Assembly: GCA_024704765.1 (NCBI GenBank)
Contig: JAKMXF010000111.1
Location: 822,619-886,618 of the forward strand
Length of the DNA: 64,000 nt
Direction: 5' to 3'
Origin: Oopsacas minuta
Lineage: Eukaryota > Porifera > Hexactinellida > Lyssacinosida > Leucopsacidae
Shown one piece after another: positions 50,499 through 61,840 of the stretch. The notes below the pieces were generated by a model. That model did no database searches and had not been told where the DNA came from. It worked only from the letters and a program-made list of their open reading frames with translations. Both the position numbers and the translations under genes were made by a program. Within the stretch, counting starts at the first letter, position 1; each line of letters starts with the position of its first letter.

Positions 50499-52685
50499 AT
50501 GAGCTATCAAAATATACAGGATTTCAATGGACAACCTGACGGAAGGAAGAACACAGACAAGAAACGAAAGCGTCGAGTTCGCTGCCACAAATGTCACGAA
50601 CCTTGCTCTGGAGAAGTACTAAAGGTTCAAGATAGACATTTCCATATAAATTGTTTTTATTGCAGTGTATGCAATCACAGACTTTTCAGTGGTGGCTTCT
50701 ACGTACGAGGTGAGGAGTATTATTGTACAGATGATTACCAGAATCTTTACGGTACTAAATGCTTCGTTTGTCATAAATATGTAGAAGGAGAAGTTGTGAC
50801 AGCTCTCAATAACACGTACCATAAGGAATGTTTTAGTTGTGATTCATGTAAGCTTACCTTCTCGCCTGGCTCCACTGTGACGTATGATGGACGTTCTTAT
50901 TTGTGTCAAAATTGTCTCGATTTGAACAGATCCCCTAGTACGGGATTTAACAGCACGGTACCAGATATAGGACTACCTCCTACAGTATTTCCAAACAATT
51001 TTGAAGCTCGCTCCTCTTACAACAATCATTTTCTTACTCCATACGAACCTCCCTCTCGCAGACAAGAAGAGAAGCGAGTAAAATGTTACAAATGTCACCA
51101 ATACATTAATCACAGCACACTAGTAGTAGCAATGGACAAGTTATGGCATCAATGGTGCTTTACTTGTTTAGTTTGTCAGCGGATGATGGCAGGAAAGTTT
51201 GTAGCGCGAGGTGATGATATATACTGTGAAAAACATTATTTTGAAACGTTTGGAGTACGATGCATTTCTTGTCACAAGTACATTACTGGAAAGGTACTGA
51301 TGGCTAACAAAGCATGTTATCATTACGAGTGTGCTGTGTGTGCATACTGTAATCTCAGTTTTAATAATGACCAGGATCTTTACAAGGAATCAGATGGAGC
51401 TAGGCTATGGCACCAGGAATGTGGTCTAACTTCAAGACAGCAGCTGATTAGTAGACCTGAAGATATAGCCAATGAGGAGAATAACCTTTCGTCAATAATG
51501 ATTTCAGATATCAGCACAGGTTCTCATCCCTTCTCTAGAGAAGAGATGAAGACACCAACTCCACAATCTGAAGATGTTTCTATCTCAATCGCCTCAGGAA
51601 TGCAATCCCCACCTAAAGTAACACATGTACGTGATTTCTCTCATGATAGCAACGATCTCAATTCTCAGAGGAGCAGGCACAACTCTTTGTTATCTCAGAA
51701 CACTCCAAACAGCCCAAATGGGATATCATCCCTGCAGTCTACAGCATCTGATAGTCAGCTGACTCAAATACAAGAGAAGAAGGATAAGAAGATATTCTCT
51801 CCCAAGAACGAGCCTCCTTTAGGCGGAGTTCTGCGTAACTCTACTAATACACACTTGAGCCAATCTAGACGGAGGGTAATGTCAGACACATATCATAGCA
51901 TTATCCATAGCAACAGTAATAGTAACAATAAAAACTTCAAACAAGCTCACGAGTTTTTCACTAGTAAAGGACTTTCCACTGAAACTCTACAGCTGCCTGG
52001 CAATGAGAATTCTCCTTCTAGTATTCGCCATAGACAGAATTCAGATATTTCTACAAACAGTAGTAATAGTGGTGACAAACAGCTGAATCCTATCTCTATC
52101 AGTCCTAAGCGTAGCCCTTTAATCACATCCTCTGAAACTTCTACACTGAAACGAACATTGAAGGAAACATATAACTATTTCGATAGTACAGTTGCTGAAC
52201 AAGTTGAAGATCCTTCTCCAGTGCTAGAGGAAATACCTACAGCTAGTTTTATATCCGTACAAAACTCTACAACAACTACTTCATCAAGCTCCAGTTTAAA
52301 CAGCAACGCTACACGCCTCGAGTGCTCAATATCTGATCATTCAAGTCCCTCATCTGACCCAACACGTAGAGTTGAAAGGAATATACAAAAGCATAATGTG
52401 GATAGTTACAACTCTCTTAATAAGAGTAAGAGAAAATCGCGAGTTAAATCTGCGGTTTTAAACACAAAATCAGCTTCTTATAACCCAACTATCTACCCCC
52501 TTGAGAGACTGCTAGTAACCGCGGGAGAATATCAAGTATTTCCTAAAGATGTAGACAGATACAAATTAGAACAACATTTGTCTGAAGAAGATTTTAGTTT
52601 AATTTTCTCAATGAGTAAAGTTGAGTTCTACGGCATGCCCCCTTGGAAACAAAGCGACTTGAAGAAGAGAGTAAAACTTTTTTAA
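50499..52685 (+). CDS. ABLIM: Actin-binding LIM protein (ABLIM/dematin-type, LIM4 + villin headpiece)
   Basis: Cytoskeletal adaptor. 728 aa, intronless. Four LIM domains: about 28-84 (CHKCHEPCSGEVL), 87-142 (CFVCHKYVEGEVV), 192-250 (CYKCHQYINHSTL) and 253-312 (CISCHKYITGKVL), each with the CxxC...HxxC...CxxC ligands. A 350-residue Ser/Asn-rich linker follows. The C-terminus is a villin headpiece (about 665-728): YPLERLL, FPKDVDRYKLEQHLSEEDF and the F-actin-binding end KSDLKKRVKLF-like (WKQSDLKKRVKLF). Domain order is exactly that of ABLIM1-3 and UNC-115. Confidence 0.95.
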   Translation: MSYQNIQDFNGQPDGRKNTDKKRKRRVRCHKCHEPCSGEVLKVQDRHFHINCFYCSVCNHRLFSGGFYVRGEEYYCTDDYQNLYGTKCFVCHKYVEGEVVTALNNTYHKECFSCDSCKLTFSPGSTVTYDGRSYLCQNCLDLNRSPSTGFNSTVPDIGLPPTVFPNNFEARSSYNNHFLTPYEPPSRRQEEKRVKCYKCHQYINHSTLVVAMDKLWHQWCFTCLVCQRMMAGKFVARGDDIYCEKHYFETFGVRCISCHKYITGKVLMANKACYHYECAVCAYCNLSFNNDQDLYKESDGARLWHQECGLTSRQQLISRPEDIANEENNLSSIMISDISTGSHPFSREEMKTPTPQSEDVSISIASGMQSPPKVTHVRDFSHDSNDLNSQRSRHNSLLSQNTPNSPNGISSLQSTASDSQLTQIQEKKDKKIFSPKNEPPLGGVLRNSTNTHLSQSRRRVMSDTYHSIIHSNSNSNNKNFKQAHEFFTSKGLSTETLQLPGNENSPSSIRHRQNSDISTNSSNSGDKQLNPISISPKRSPLITSSETSTLKRTLKETYNYFDSTVAEQVEDPSPVLEEIPTASFISVQNSTTTTSSSSSLNSNATRLECSISDHSSPSSDPTRRVERNIQKHNVDSYNSLNKSKRKSRVKSAVLNTKSASYNPTIYPLERLLVTAGEYQVFPKDVDRYKLEQHLSEEDFSLIFSMSKVEFYGMPPWKQSDLKKRVKLF

Positions 52686-52927
52686 TCAATTCAACCCCCC
52701 TCGAGCGAATTCATAGAAATTTCCCAGATATAAGTTCTATTACTGTAATGTATTTAAACAAGTTATACGTTTTTACATTTTATCCAACTTAGAGTCTCCG
52801 TACACATACATAGATGCATCTACGTATTCAAATTATTGTTACAGATTGTATGAATAAATGATTTAGAGATAATCTCTTTTAGCTAAGGGATATTACATAA
52901 TAATAAATCGTAGTATAAGAACTTACC

Positions 52928-55900
52928 TTAATTTCTCCCTCACCACCAGCAGAGAACAGATACTCGTTCACTATAGCTAATGCATTCACTACTCCTTTAT
53001 GTCTCTGTAATTTCTGAAACGCCAGCATGATGGGAGTGTGCCAAACCTAATAACAAACATATTATATTCATGTTATGTATAACTGATTGTCTAGGGTCAA
53101 AATACATATGTCTACGTAGAAAATAACAGGCAATATATTATGCAAACATTCAATCACTATACGTAGAAATAATAATTGTACATGATGGGGGCTATTCCAG
53201 AGGAAATTGTATCATTAACAACGCCCACGCCCCCGACTGATAAAATCTATATATTAATTAGTAACAATTAAATACAGTTATAGGTTGACAGCTCACTAGC
53301 TTGAGTGGGCTACGTTGGTTTCTTTATTATCTACTGAGTATGATATCACCCCAATTATCTACATGCCATCTGTGCCATGATGTAACTATACATTCTACAC
53401 CATGCGCCACTGAACTTTATCCTAATTAAATTATAAGCAGAATATTATACACGTAGCTATTAAGGGATAATTGTGTTATTAAATTTATTTTACACATCTA
53501 ATATTATCTGTCAGATATCAGCATAGTTAAATGGCATATGTAATAGATGGAGATAAATGTGATGCGAAGATAACCTGGCTGCCTGTATCGGGTAGTTTGA
53601 AGACAGGAGAATTGGTAGAGCTGATACAGTTAGTAGAAGAGGATGATAAGTTATCCAGAGAAGCTCTAGCACTGAAAGATATATTCAATGACATCATAGA
53701 AGAAGGATTGACATACCCACAATTAGGTTATCACGATGAATCTCGCTTTAAGAGCTATTATCTGAGCCATGCAGCGTTTGCTCTAAGGCTAGCAAACAGT
53801 GGGAAAGTTATAGGTGGATTCTATATAAAGCCTAATTTCCCAGGAAGATGTTCTCATATATGTAACGCAGGGTTTATAGTGGATATGGCCTGGAGAGGGA
53901 AAGGAGCAGGTAGGTTTATGGCTGAGCAGTATAAACTACTAGCTCCAGAGCTGGGGTATAGAGCATCGATGTTCAATCTCGTATTTGTATCAAACCAGGG
54001 ATCAATCCACCTGTGGGAGAGTTTAGGATTCAAGAAAATAGGTGTAGTCCCACAAGCTGGTAATCTGAAGGGTATAGGCTACCAGGATGCTCTACAGTTC
54101 TATTTCAGCTTTGTTAAAGAATAATTTCAACATTGATTCTCTAAAATTATTACTCTTGTTTTATATTCAGAATATATTACATATAGGGAGGGGGTAATTA
54201 CTAGTAACAAACCACAACACTAGCATCTAGAGATCCTGAAATAACACAAGCCTCTCCTGGCCCTGTGATGAGAGCAGAAATACAACCAATGTGTGATTGA
54301 AGTATCTTAATTGTCTGGAATGTGTTCTTGTTAACCACATGGATACTCTGATTGTAGGTTCCTAGGGTGTAAGATATATTATTTATACACGATAAATCTA
54401 GTTATATTCTCCACTTAGAATAATCATTTCATTATTACCTACGAAGAGACATTCTTCAATTGATGTTATAGAGAAGATAGTTCCTAATTTCTTGGATTCA
54501 AATTTGCCTCCTAAGTGAAATGGGCTTGTGGTACTCCATCCATGTACAGAGTTATGTGCTCCACTGTACAGTATATTCTATGTAAACCAAATTAAATGAT
54601 AATAACTACCAATATACTCTCAAATACAGTACTCACCTGACATGAGTCATAATGCAATGCTCTGACATTGTGAGAGAGACCTGATATAGTGTGTTCGAAT
54701 GATATTTGAAACTTTTCTATATTCCATACCTGCGAGAATTATGCATCATCAATCTGAATAAATTCTAATAATTACATATACTACCAACCTTAATGCACTC
54801 TAGAGAAGATGTAAACAGATAATTGTCCACTATGCTCATCGCGAAAATTCCACCTCTATGTGCTTCCTAAGTGTAAATTTATGAATTATGTCCTAAATCA
54901 ATTGTAGATAATATTTATTATACTTACTTCTTGTAAACTAACTATCTTCATAGTGCTTAAATCGACCAAAAATATAGAACAAGCTTCGTTCGCTACGAAT
55001 AACAATTCTTGTGAGAGAGCCATACATGATATCTAATGTAAATATTATTCTGTAATTCAGTAGCATATAATAACCTCAGGTTGTAACTCACAGGATCTGA
55101 TGTGAATGTAGCGTGCATTACACACTTGAGTACTGTTGTGTCCCAAACTCTTATCTCTCCACTCGAGCTCCCGCTCATCAAATGGTTTTGATGGCTTACC
55201 AAACAAGTGACGGATGTGTCATGTCCACTGTATTCAATAAGATAAACAACAGGAAATATATAATACATAATAAATTCAATTTACCTAAATGTTCCTATAC
55301 AAGTGAAGCATGGTTTCTCCCATGGCTCTTCGACTACATTCTCTGGTTTTGATTTGCTCCTACTTGGCCGTCTCCTCAAACTCACTGTCTCTTCTACATG
55401 ACTCAATCTTCTGCTAAGTTCATCGAACCCTCTAAACGTGAGTAGCATGAATTCAAGGATACAGAACAGATTAATTAACATTAATATTAATAAACGCTCT
55501 AATGGCGGTCTATACATGCTCCTAGACTAAATTGGTTCTATCAATTTCCAGCGAAATCTTATAAAATTCAATTTGTACTTCTAGCCAGATTTTTAGAAAC
55601 TACCAGGAGAATACATTGGCTAATTACGTGTTTCTGAATGAGTTAAGCTCCGTACTGTTGATGGTTATGTACGAGTCTGCTCATGTCCTGATGCATTTGA
55701 ACTATTTTATCATTCAGTTCTTTCAACAGTTGTATCTGATTGAAATCATTCTCAGATGTTATATGCTTGTGCGTATTCCTGCTCACCTCTTCACGAATAG
55801 TCTCTACAATCGATAGTGTTTTATTCTGTTGTGACATGATTGAGTTGAGCTATATTATGATAAACTGATAATACAGAAATTTAGCATATGGGGAGATACG

Positions 55901-56417
55901 GTATATCCAAGTTACCTCAAATTTGATTTCAGCAATCTCCGTTTCTTCTGGAACTTGCAATGTTGGATATATTATCTTTGTTTTAGGAGGAATTGCACTA
56001 AATGTAATACATTGAATAGCTTGCTCATAGTGTTCATATAAAATAATGCGCACATCATTACCTAAATATTCTGTCAGGTTCAAATTCATTAGATTTTAAG
56101 CTACAGAACCTTCCTCCCATACTCTGGTCTAATTTACTCGGAGAGGTCAGAGACTCAAAACTAGCGTTACTTATAAAAGTTGGTTGGTATAGCACACTCA
56201 TCCTGTGATTGGGTACCTCTTCTTCGTCATTTATTTGACAGGTCATTATTTGATGCTCATTTAGGGAATTACCCAGGAAGCCTCTACCGTAACCAGCGAT
56301 ACTATCAGTTATAAGATTGGGGAAATCTCTAAAATTGTAGATCTGGACTTCTTGAAGACCTCCAGTGCCATTACTCATATATTCAGGTTCAGGATCAGTA
56401 TGCTTGTTGCTTGACAT
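52928..56417 (-). CDS. TRAF7-like WD40 protein lacking a RING
   Basis: Exons include 56417-56062, 55997-55916, 55849-55656, 55431-55285, one starting at 55227, further ones down to 54214, and 53046-52928. The first has a disordered N-terminus, exon 3 a coiled coil (LLKELNDKIVQMHQDMSRLV), then seven WD40 blades: GHDTSVTCLVSHQNHLMSG, IRVWDTTVLKC, KVWNIEKF, LSHNVRALHYDSC, TYNQSIHVVNKNTF, and finally LQRHKGVVNALAIVNEYLFS. Blade order and wording follow TRAF7, but no RING or TRAF zinc fingers are found upstream. GTG|GTTTGT at 54214 splices to 53046 (V-VWHTPIM), making intron 54213-53047, which contains the GNAT gene. If unspliced the frame stops at about 54205. The exon after 52928 is not resolved. 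Confidence 0.75.
53531..54124 (+). CDS. GNAT-family N-acetyltransferase (nested, antisense)
   Basis: 197 aa, intronless. The acetyl-CoA pyrophosphate loop is RGKGAG (122-127) after the beta4 strand AGFIVDMAW, with the downstream FNLVFVSNQGSIHLWESLGF (motif B) and VVPQAGNLKG. These C-terminal words resemble fungal GNATs of the Mpr1/azetidine-carboxylate acetyltransferase kind; the substrate is unknown. It lies on the opposite strand inside the last resolved intron of the TRAF7-like gene. CATAG ends 4 bases before the ATG. No membrane segment or targeting signal. Confidence 0.8.
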   Translation: MAYVIDGDKCDAKITWLPVSGSLKTGELVELIQLVEEDDKLSREALALKDIFNDIIEEGLTYPQLGYHDESRFKSYYLSHAAFALRLANSGKVIGGFYIKPNFPGRCSHICNAGFIVDMAWRGKGAGRFMAEQYKLLAPELGYRASMFNLVFVSNQGSIHLWESLGFKKIGVVPQAGNLKGIGYQDALQFYFSFVKE

Positions 56418-56856
56418 TTAGCCTAGTACATAAAGTCTTGTGATATATTAAAAAATAGCTATTCTGATGGGTAAGATAGTTTGAGTATACAACTCAAAAT
56501 ACACAATAATGCATTTACCATCGTATATACCTTTCGATAAACAAGAATCGAATAAAGTATTAGTTACACTAGACATACTGGTAGGTAAGTACAAATTGAT
56601 TAATTATTGTAAATCGTTAATAATTATAATTAATCAACTGTAAGGACTTAATCCTTGAGCGGGATATTGATAAATTCTGGGCCACAATACTGCTAGTGTT
56701 ATACAGCCGGCGGGGTCTTATCGCTTATCACTGACAAATTAAGAGTAATGACCCACGTCAAGACAGTCCTGTCTAGGTATATTTTCATTTTGTTCCGTAA
56801 TATTCATGTTTGATATGTTCGTTTGCATCTGTTGTGTAATTAGAAGTTGTAATGAG
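56418..56856. promoter_or_regulatory. Divergent promoter region, TRAF7-like / TMTC
   Basis: About 440 bases separate the two divergent start codons. No TATA octamer like that of the small-protein genes is seen. A GC-richer patch (GCCGGCGGGGTCTTATCGC) lies at about 56706-56725. Confidence 0.45.
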
Positions 56857-58845
56857 ATGGAGACATTGCTATTCTCTCCCTGGCTAAAGTGTATATTTTG
56901 TTGGACTACTTTAGTGTATCTCAATTCGTTACGAAATAACTTTGTTTTCGATGACAGAGAAGCAATCCTGACAAACTCTGACATCATCCACAACAGGCCC
57001 ATCAGTAACATATTTATCAACGACTTCTGGGGTGTTCCTATGTCTCATCCTGAGTCTCATAAATCCTACCGTCCTCTCACCATACTAACTTTTAGAATAC
57101 AATTTGACACACACGGTCTGTCTCCAGTAGCTTTCCACTTAGTGAATATATTACTTCATTCTATCCTAGTGCTTCTCTTCACAGTCTTATGTTCCCTCAT
57201 AACTAAATCCCAATCTGTTGGCTTAATAGCCGGTCTGTTGTTTGGTGTACATCCGATACATACTGAAGCTGTGACAGGTATAGTAGGGAGAGCTGAAATA
57301 CTCTCTGGTCTCTTCTATATTACGAGTTTCCTCAGCTACCTCAAAACTGAGAGCTCTCATGTCCCTGTGGTTATGGGATGGGTTTATTTATTGCTCTCGA
57401 TAATATCTGTGTTCCTTAGTATGCTATGTAAGGAACAGGGGATCACTATACTTGGTTTGTTTCTTATTGATCAGTTATTGACACTGATGCGTGAGCGTTT
57501 TCTTACTTATCGTAACGCTCAGAGTCAAGGCTTTGTCAAGAGATTCAAATACATTATTACGATTCTATTGAGTGGGTTAATAATGTGTTACTGGCGTGTG
57601 TTCTATATTGGAGGGGGTGTACAGCCTAAATTCAAAGACTCAGATAATCCTACTGCATTCTCAAACAGTTCTCTCACTCGTACACTTACATATGCATATC
57701 TGGGCTCTCTTAACCTCTGGTTACTCCTATGTCCGTATTGGCTGTGTAGTGACTGGTCTATGGGTTCTATTGAACTGTTACACTCAATAACAGATGTTAG
57801 GGTAATGGGATTAATTGCTGCTATCTTGTTCATAGGTACAATCACCCTCTATTCACTTGTACGGGTTTATTTCTATAATGACAACATCACGCTATTATCT
57901 CTTCTCCTTATGTTACTGCCATACCTGCCTGCTTCTAATATGCTATTCCCAGTCGGATTCGTAATCGCAGAGAGGATATTATATCTGCCAAGTATGGGAT
58001 TCCATATTTTGGTTAGTATTGGATTCACTCGAATACTTAGATACTACAAGAATAAATATTTGAGGATTAGTATATACATTTTCTTATTGCAATTGGTTCT
58101 CCTACACTCAGTACAAACTATTCGTAGAAACAGTGAATGGTATTCTGAAGAAACGCTTGCCTTGTCTGGCATACGTATAAACCCAACCAATGCAAAACTA
58201 TTTCTGTCTGTCGGTAACGACTTCGCTCAGAAAGGAATGACTATTTGTGAAAAGTACTATAGAAAAGCATTAGAATTGAGACCCAACTACGAAGCTGCAT
58301 GGTCTAACATAGGATTTATACTATTTAATATGAACCGTTCTCAAGAAGCAGAGCATGCTTACTTGCAAGCAATAGGAATTAAAAGGGACCATGTGGATGC
58401 TAATATAAACTATGGTCACTTTCTTCGTATAAAAGAGCGCTGGTCAGAAGCTGCAGAGAAGTATCAAACAGTTTTGAATAGAAGGCCTGGTTATGGAATT
58501 ATAAGATATTACCAGGGTTTAGTACAGCTCAAATTGGGGAATATTTCGGGAGCTGAACAAGAATTTAGATTGTCGAATCAACTGCAACCCAATCACGTTC
58601 CTACTCTCATTTCATTAGGAGAGATATTAGTTAACTATACAACCACCGGAGAGAGAGTTAGTATAAAGAGGGTCAGACCTTCTCGGTTAAAAGAAGCATC
58701 TGTTATATTTATCAGGGCTATTGATATTGATCCTTCACAAGGTGATAAATATTGTAGTTTATTGGTACAGCTGATTAAGAATGAATCTCTACATACTACA
58801 CTCCCTAAGTCATGTAGGGAGAGAGTTACTAGTTCTGCAGGCTAA
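56857..58845 (+). CDS. TMTC-type protein O-mannosyltransferase with TPRs
   Basis: ER multi-pass enzyme; animal TMTC1-4 transfer O-mannose to cadherins. Intronless, 662 aa from METLLFSPWLKC (a start at 56806 would add 17 residues). GT-C signature: NNFVFDDREAILTNSD with the DD in the first lumenal loop, FWGVPMSHPESHKSYRPLT, FGVHPIHTEAVTGIVGRAE and the DUF1736-region CYWR. About 10 membrane segments to residue 420, then TPRs from about 450: NYEAAWSNIGFILFNM, DHVDANINYGHFLRI and YGIIRYYQGLVQLKLGN. Which of the four paralogues it matches cannot be told by eye. Confidence 0.9.
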   Translation: METLLFSPWLKCIFCWTTLVYLNSLRNNFVFDDREAILTNSDIIHNRPISNIFINDFWGVPMSHPESHKSYRPLTILTFRIQFDTHGLSPVAFHLVNILLHSILVLLFTVLCSLITKSQSVGLIAGLLFGVHPIHTEAVTGIVGRAEILSGLFYITSFLSYLKTESSHVPVVMGWVYLLLSIISVFLSMLCKEQGITILGLFLIDQLLTLMRERFLTYRNAQSQGFVKRFKYIITILLSGLIMCYWRVFYIGGGVQPKFKDSDNPTAFSNSSLTRTLTYAYLGSLNLWLLLCPYWLCSDWSMGSIELLHSITDVRVMGLIAAILFIGTITLYSLVRVYFYNDNITLLSLLLMLLPYLPASNMLFPVGFVIAERILYLPSMGFHILVSIGFTRILRYYKNKYLRISIYIFLLQLVLLHSVQTIRRNSEWYSEETLALSGIRINPTNAKLFLSVGNDFAQKGMTICEKYYRKALELRPNYEAAWSNIGFILFNMNRSQEAEHAYLQAIGIKRDHVDANINYGHFLRIKERWSEAAEKYQTVLNRRPGYGIIRYYQGLVQLKLGNISGAEQEFRLSNQLQPNHVPTLISLGEILVNYTTTGERVSIKRVRPSRLKEASVIFIRAIDIDPSQGDKYCSLLVQLIKNESLHTTLPKSCRERVTSSAG

Positions 58846-59605
58846 TATTATGCAAGGTATGTTCTCTGTACTCTGTAGTATTCACTCGACTATTTTTTAC
58901 CAATCCAATGAATTATCATATTTTAGTTTACTTCAGTGTACGTGCATGCGTAGCCATTCTAATTATACTTATTACACATTCATACACATCTTATGGTCAA
59001 GATAACATAGCTTGCAAGATCCATATTCCACTATGTGTCAAAAACCAAATACCGACTCTTACCGAACTTGATCTAAAAACAAACTAGTGCATTTTACTAG
59101 CTCTTCCAGATATTGCATATATGCATTCCATTGAGTGACATGACATAGTTGAGCAACATTATTAATTTATTAAAAGTGGAGTTCGCCGCACCTGGTAATA
59201 GTCCCTGGGAATAATTGTTATTCTATTATTAGCAATCATCGATTATTCACCATCTTTAATATATATTGATAATTTGATACGATAGATTAATATTAAGTCC
59301 ATATTATACAGCTGCTTCTAAATTTAGAAATAATGATTTGATTATTACGTATGTTATCTGCAGAGATTCTCCGTATTTATACGTGTATGTGTCGTCCTGT
59401 ATAAAGCATTTACTTACCTACATTGATTGCTTATGTATGCATGCTACGTACTGGCAAATCAAGTTGCGGTTCAGTTTTCGCAAAATAATAATTGATGAAG
59501 TTGCAAAACTCTTTACATATATGTATTTCTATATTTCCTGCTCAACACATTTTCAATCACTCTTATTACGGTATATTTAGCTAATTACACTAGGCCAATA
59601 TAAAC
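58846..59605. other. Intergenic TMTC-eRF3
   Basis: 760 bases, no supported gene; small ORFs look random. CACTAG ends 12 bases before the eRF3 ATG. Confidence 0.5.
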
Positions 59606-61606
59606 ATGAGTCAACAACCATCACAATGGGGCCAGCAGCCTCACTCCCACCCTACTCCTAACCAACTAGCTGATAACTTACAAACATTCAATATGAACGC
59701 TCCTGAATTCACACCTGCTAATTTCGGTCTACCTGGTTCTTACTACCCTCAACAGAACCAGTATTGGAACCAACAGCAATATCGATTCAGTGGTTACTAC
59801 CCTTCTGGAGGGGGAGCTATGAATCCTTATGGATATCCTCCTAGTGCTGTTTATCAGGAACAGCAGGCACCTCCCAGATTCTCTAACCAGCATATGTCTA
59901 ATGCTTCATCACTCAATCAGGCTCCTGGCGGAGATTTGCACCAGCAGCCGGTTAGTCATGTAGTTATGAACAATACTCACTATCAAGCACCAGTTGAACC
60001 ACCAGCTCAGCTATTAAAACAGAAAGTTCCTGATTCTTGGGAAGCTGATTATACTGTAGAGTCATATCAACCAGCTGCTACAAATGTCATCCCTCCTTCT
60101 CCGGTTACTGAACCAAACCCTGTGAAAGCAGAGATACATATGGCTCCACCACCTCCCCAAAATAATGAGCCCAAACCTGTTCCTTCTCACATAGAAGCAA
60201 AACCAAAGAAAACACGAAAAGAACGAGATGACCAAGAAGTAAGACAGAAACCTCAAAGCAAATACACAGCATCTAAATTCCCTAAAGTTAAGCCAAGCAT
60301 AAAAGAGACTGATTCTAAGGAGAACGTTAATATCCTATTTATAGGACACGTAGATGCTGGTAAATCCACAATAGGGGGTCACCTTATGTATCTTACTGGA
60401 ATGGTAGATAAACGTACGTTAGAGAAGTATGAGAAGGAAGCGAAGGAGATCAGTAGGGAATCATGGGCATTCTCCTGGTCTCTGGACACAGACCAGAACG
60501 AGAGAGATAAGGGTAAAACGGTAGACGTAGGTAGAGCTGGTTTTGAAACTGATAAGAAACGATTCACTATCTTAGATGCTCCAGGACACGCTGGATTTGT
60601 TCCTAACATGATTACAGGGTCTGCACAGGCTGATATAGCTATTCTAGTGATTTCAGCTAAGAGAGGTGAATTTGAAGCTGGATTCGAGAAGAAAGGTCAA
60701 ACACGAGAACATGCTATCCTAGTTAAAACAGCTGGGATTAAACACATTGTAGTACTGGTGAATAAGATGGATGATATCACTGTATTATGGGAGAGAGATC
60801 GGTTTGATGAGATCCGTGAGAAATTAACTCCATTCCTCAAGAAAGTAGGCTACAGTCCTAAATCAGACATCATGTATATTCCTGTATCAGGTCTCGGTGG
60901 AGCTAATCTTAAAACAAACACAGGAGAATGCCCTTTCTATAAGGGCCCTGGGTTTATCGAGTACCTTGATTCACTACCCCCAGTAGCTCGCCTATTCGAG
61001 GGACCCTTTCGTCTCCCTATAGTCGACAAGATGAAAGACATGGGTACTGTAGTCCTGGGTAAGATAGAGTCTGGGTCTGTTACAGCAGGCCAGCAAATGA
61101 TGATGATGCCTAACAAGACGATCGTAGACGTTATGCACATTCTGTTTGAGAACGATGAGATGATGCCTAGAGGAGAATGTGGAGATAATGTACGATTACG
61201 TTTGAAAGGTATAGAGGAGGAAGATATACTTCCTGGATTCTTGTTGTGTGAACTATCTAGTATGTGTATGACTACTTGTCTGTTTGATGTTCAGATTGTT
61301 ATTCTAGACTACAAGAATATTATATGTGCTGGATACAATGCAGTCATGCATGTACATGCATGTGTAGAGGAAGTACAAGTTGTAGAACTGATGTATATGA
61401 TAGACAGGAAGACTGGAGATAGAAGCAAGAGGAAGCCGAGATTCGCACGAACTGATGACGTAGTTATTTGCCGTCTACAGTCCAGCGGTCCCATATGTAT
61501 CGAGACATTCAAAGACTTTCCACAAATGGGTCGTTTCACATTGAGGGACGAAGGCAAGACTGTTGCTGTTGGGAAGATTCTAAGAATTCCTCAAGTGGAA
61601 AAATAA
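59606..61606 (+). CDS. GSPT1: Eukaryotic release factor 3 (eRF3/GSPT)
   Basis: GTPase partner of eRF1 in translation termination. 666 aa, intronless. The N-terminal Gln/Tyr/Pro-rich region contains a PAM2 motif (FNMNAPEFTPANF, about 28-40) for poly(A)-binding protein, and a basic KPKKTRKERDD stretch. GTPase domain: GHVDAGKST (247-255), DAPGH, NKMD; switch I region DKGKTVDVGRAGFETDKK as in eRF3, not EF1A. Domains 2 and 3 are complete and end FKDFPQMGRFTLRDEGKTVA. No frameshift or truncation. Confidence 0.97.
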   Translation: MSQQPSQWGQQPHSHPTPNQLADNLQTFNMNAPEFTPANFGLPGSYYPQQNQYWNQQQYRFSGYYPSGGGAMNPYGYPPSAVYQEQQAPPRFSNQHMSNASSLNQAPGGDLHQQPVSHVVMNNTHYQAPVEPPAQLLKQKVPDSWEADYTVESYQPAATNVIPPSPVTEPNPVKAEIHMAPPPPQNNEPKPVPSHIEAKPKKTRKERDDQEVRQKPQSKYTASKFPKVKPSIKETDSKENVNILFIGHVDAGKSTIGGHLMYLTGMVDKRTLEKYEKEAKEISRESWAFSWSLDTDQNERDKGKTVDVGRAGFETDKKRFTILDAPGHAGFVPNMITGSAQADIAILVISAKRGEFEAGFEKKGQTREHAILVKTAGIKHIVVLVNKMDDITVLWERDRFDEIREKLTPFLKKVGYSPKSDIMYIPVSGLGGANLKTNTGECPFYKGPGFIEYLDSLPPVARLFEGPFRLPIVDKMKDMGTVVLGKIESGSVTAGQQMMMMPNKTIVDVMHILFENDEMMPRGECGDNVRLRLKGIEEEDILPGFLLCELSSMCMTTCLFDVQIVILDYKNIICAGYNAVMHVHACVEEVQVVELMYMIDRKTGDRSKRKPRFARTDDVVICRLQSSGPICIETFKDFPQMGRFTLRDEGKTVAVGKILRIPQVEK

Positions 61607-61840
61607 GAGCTTAGGAAAATTGGGTTGGAAAGACCCTTCCACTAGCCATGTTGTTTATGGCTAGTTGGATTTGATAGTTCAATTACTCTATAAGTATGGT
61701 CTTGTAATGCATTGCAATTGTAGGCTAAGTACTTACCCTGTTGTTCTTATTGATAGAGCTTGAGATTTTCTAGTTATTCTAATCAATGAATTATATTTAA
61801 TTTATTGTGCTTATTTAGTTTGTTTTCTAATTTTAGCATT

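Noticed and set aside
54205-54213. Stop codon ending the TRAF7-like gene before the GNAT
   Set aside because: Splicing at the adjacent GT joins in phase to the missing last WD40 blade at 53046-52928, which explains the propeller better.
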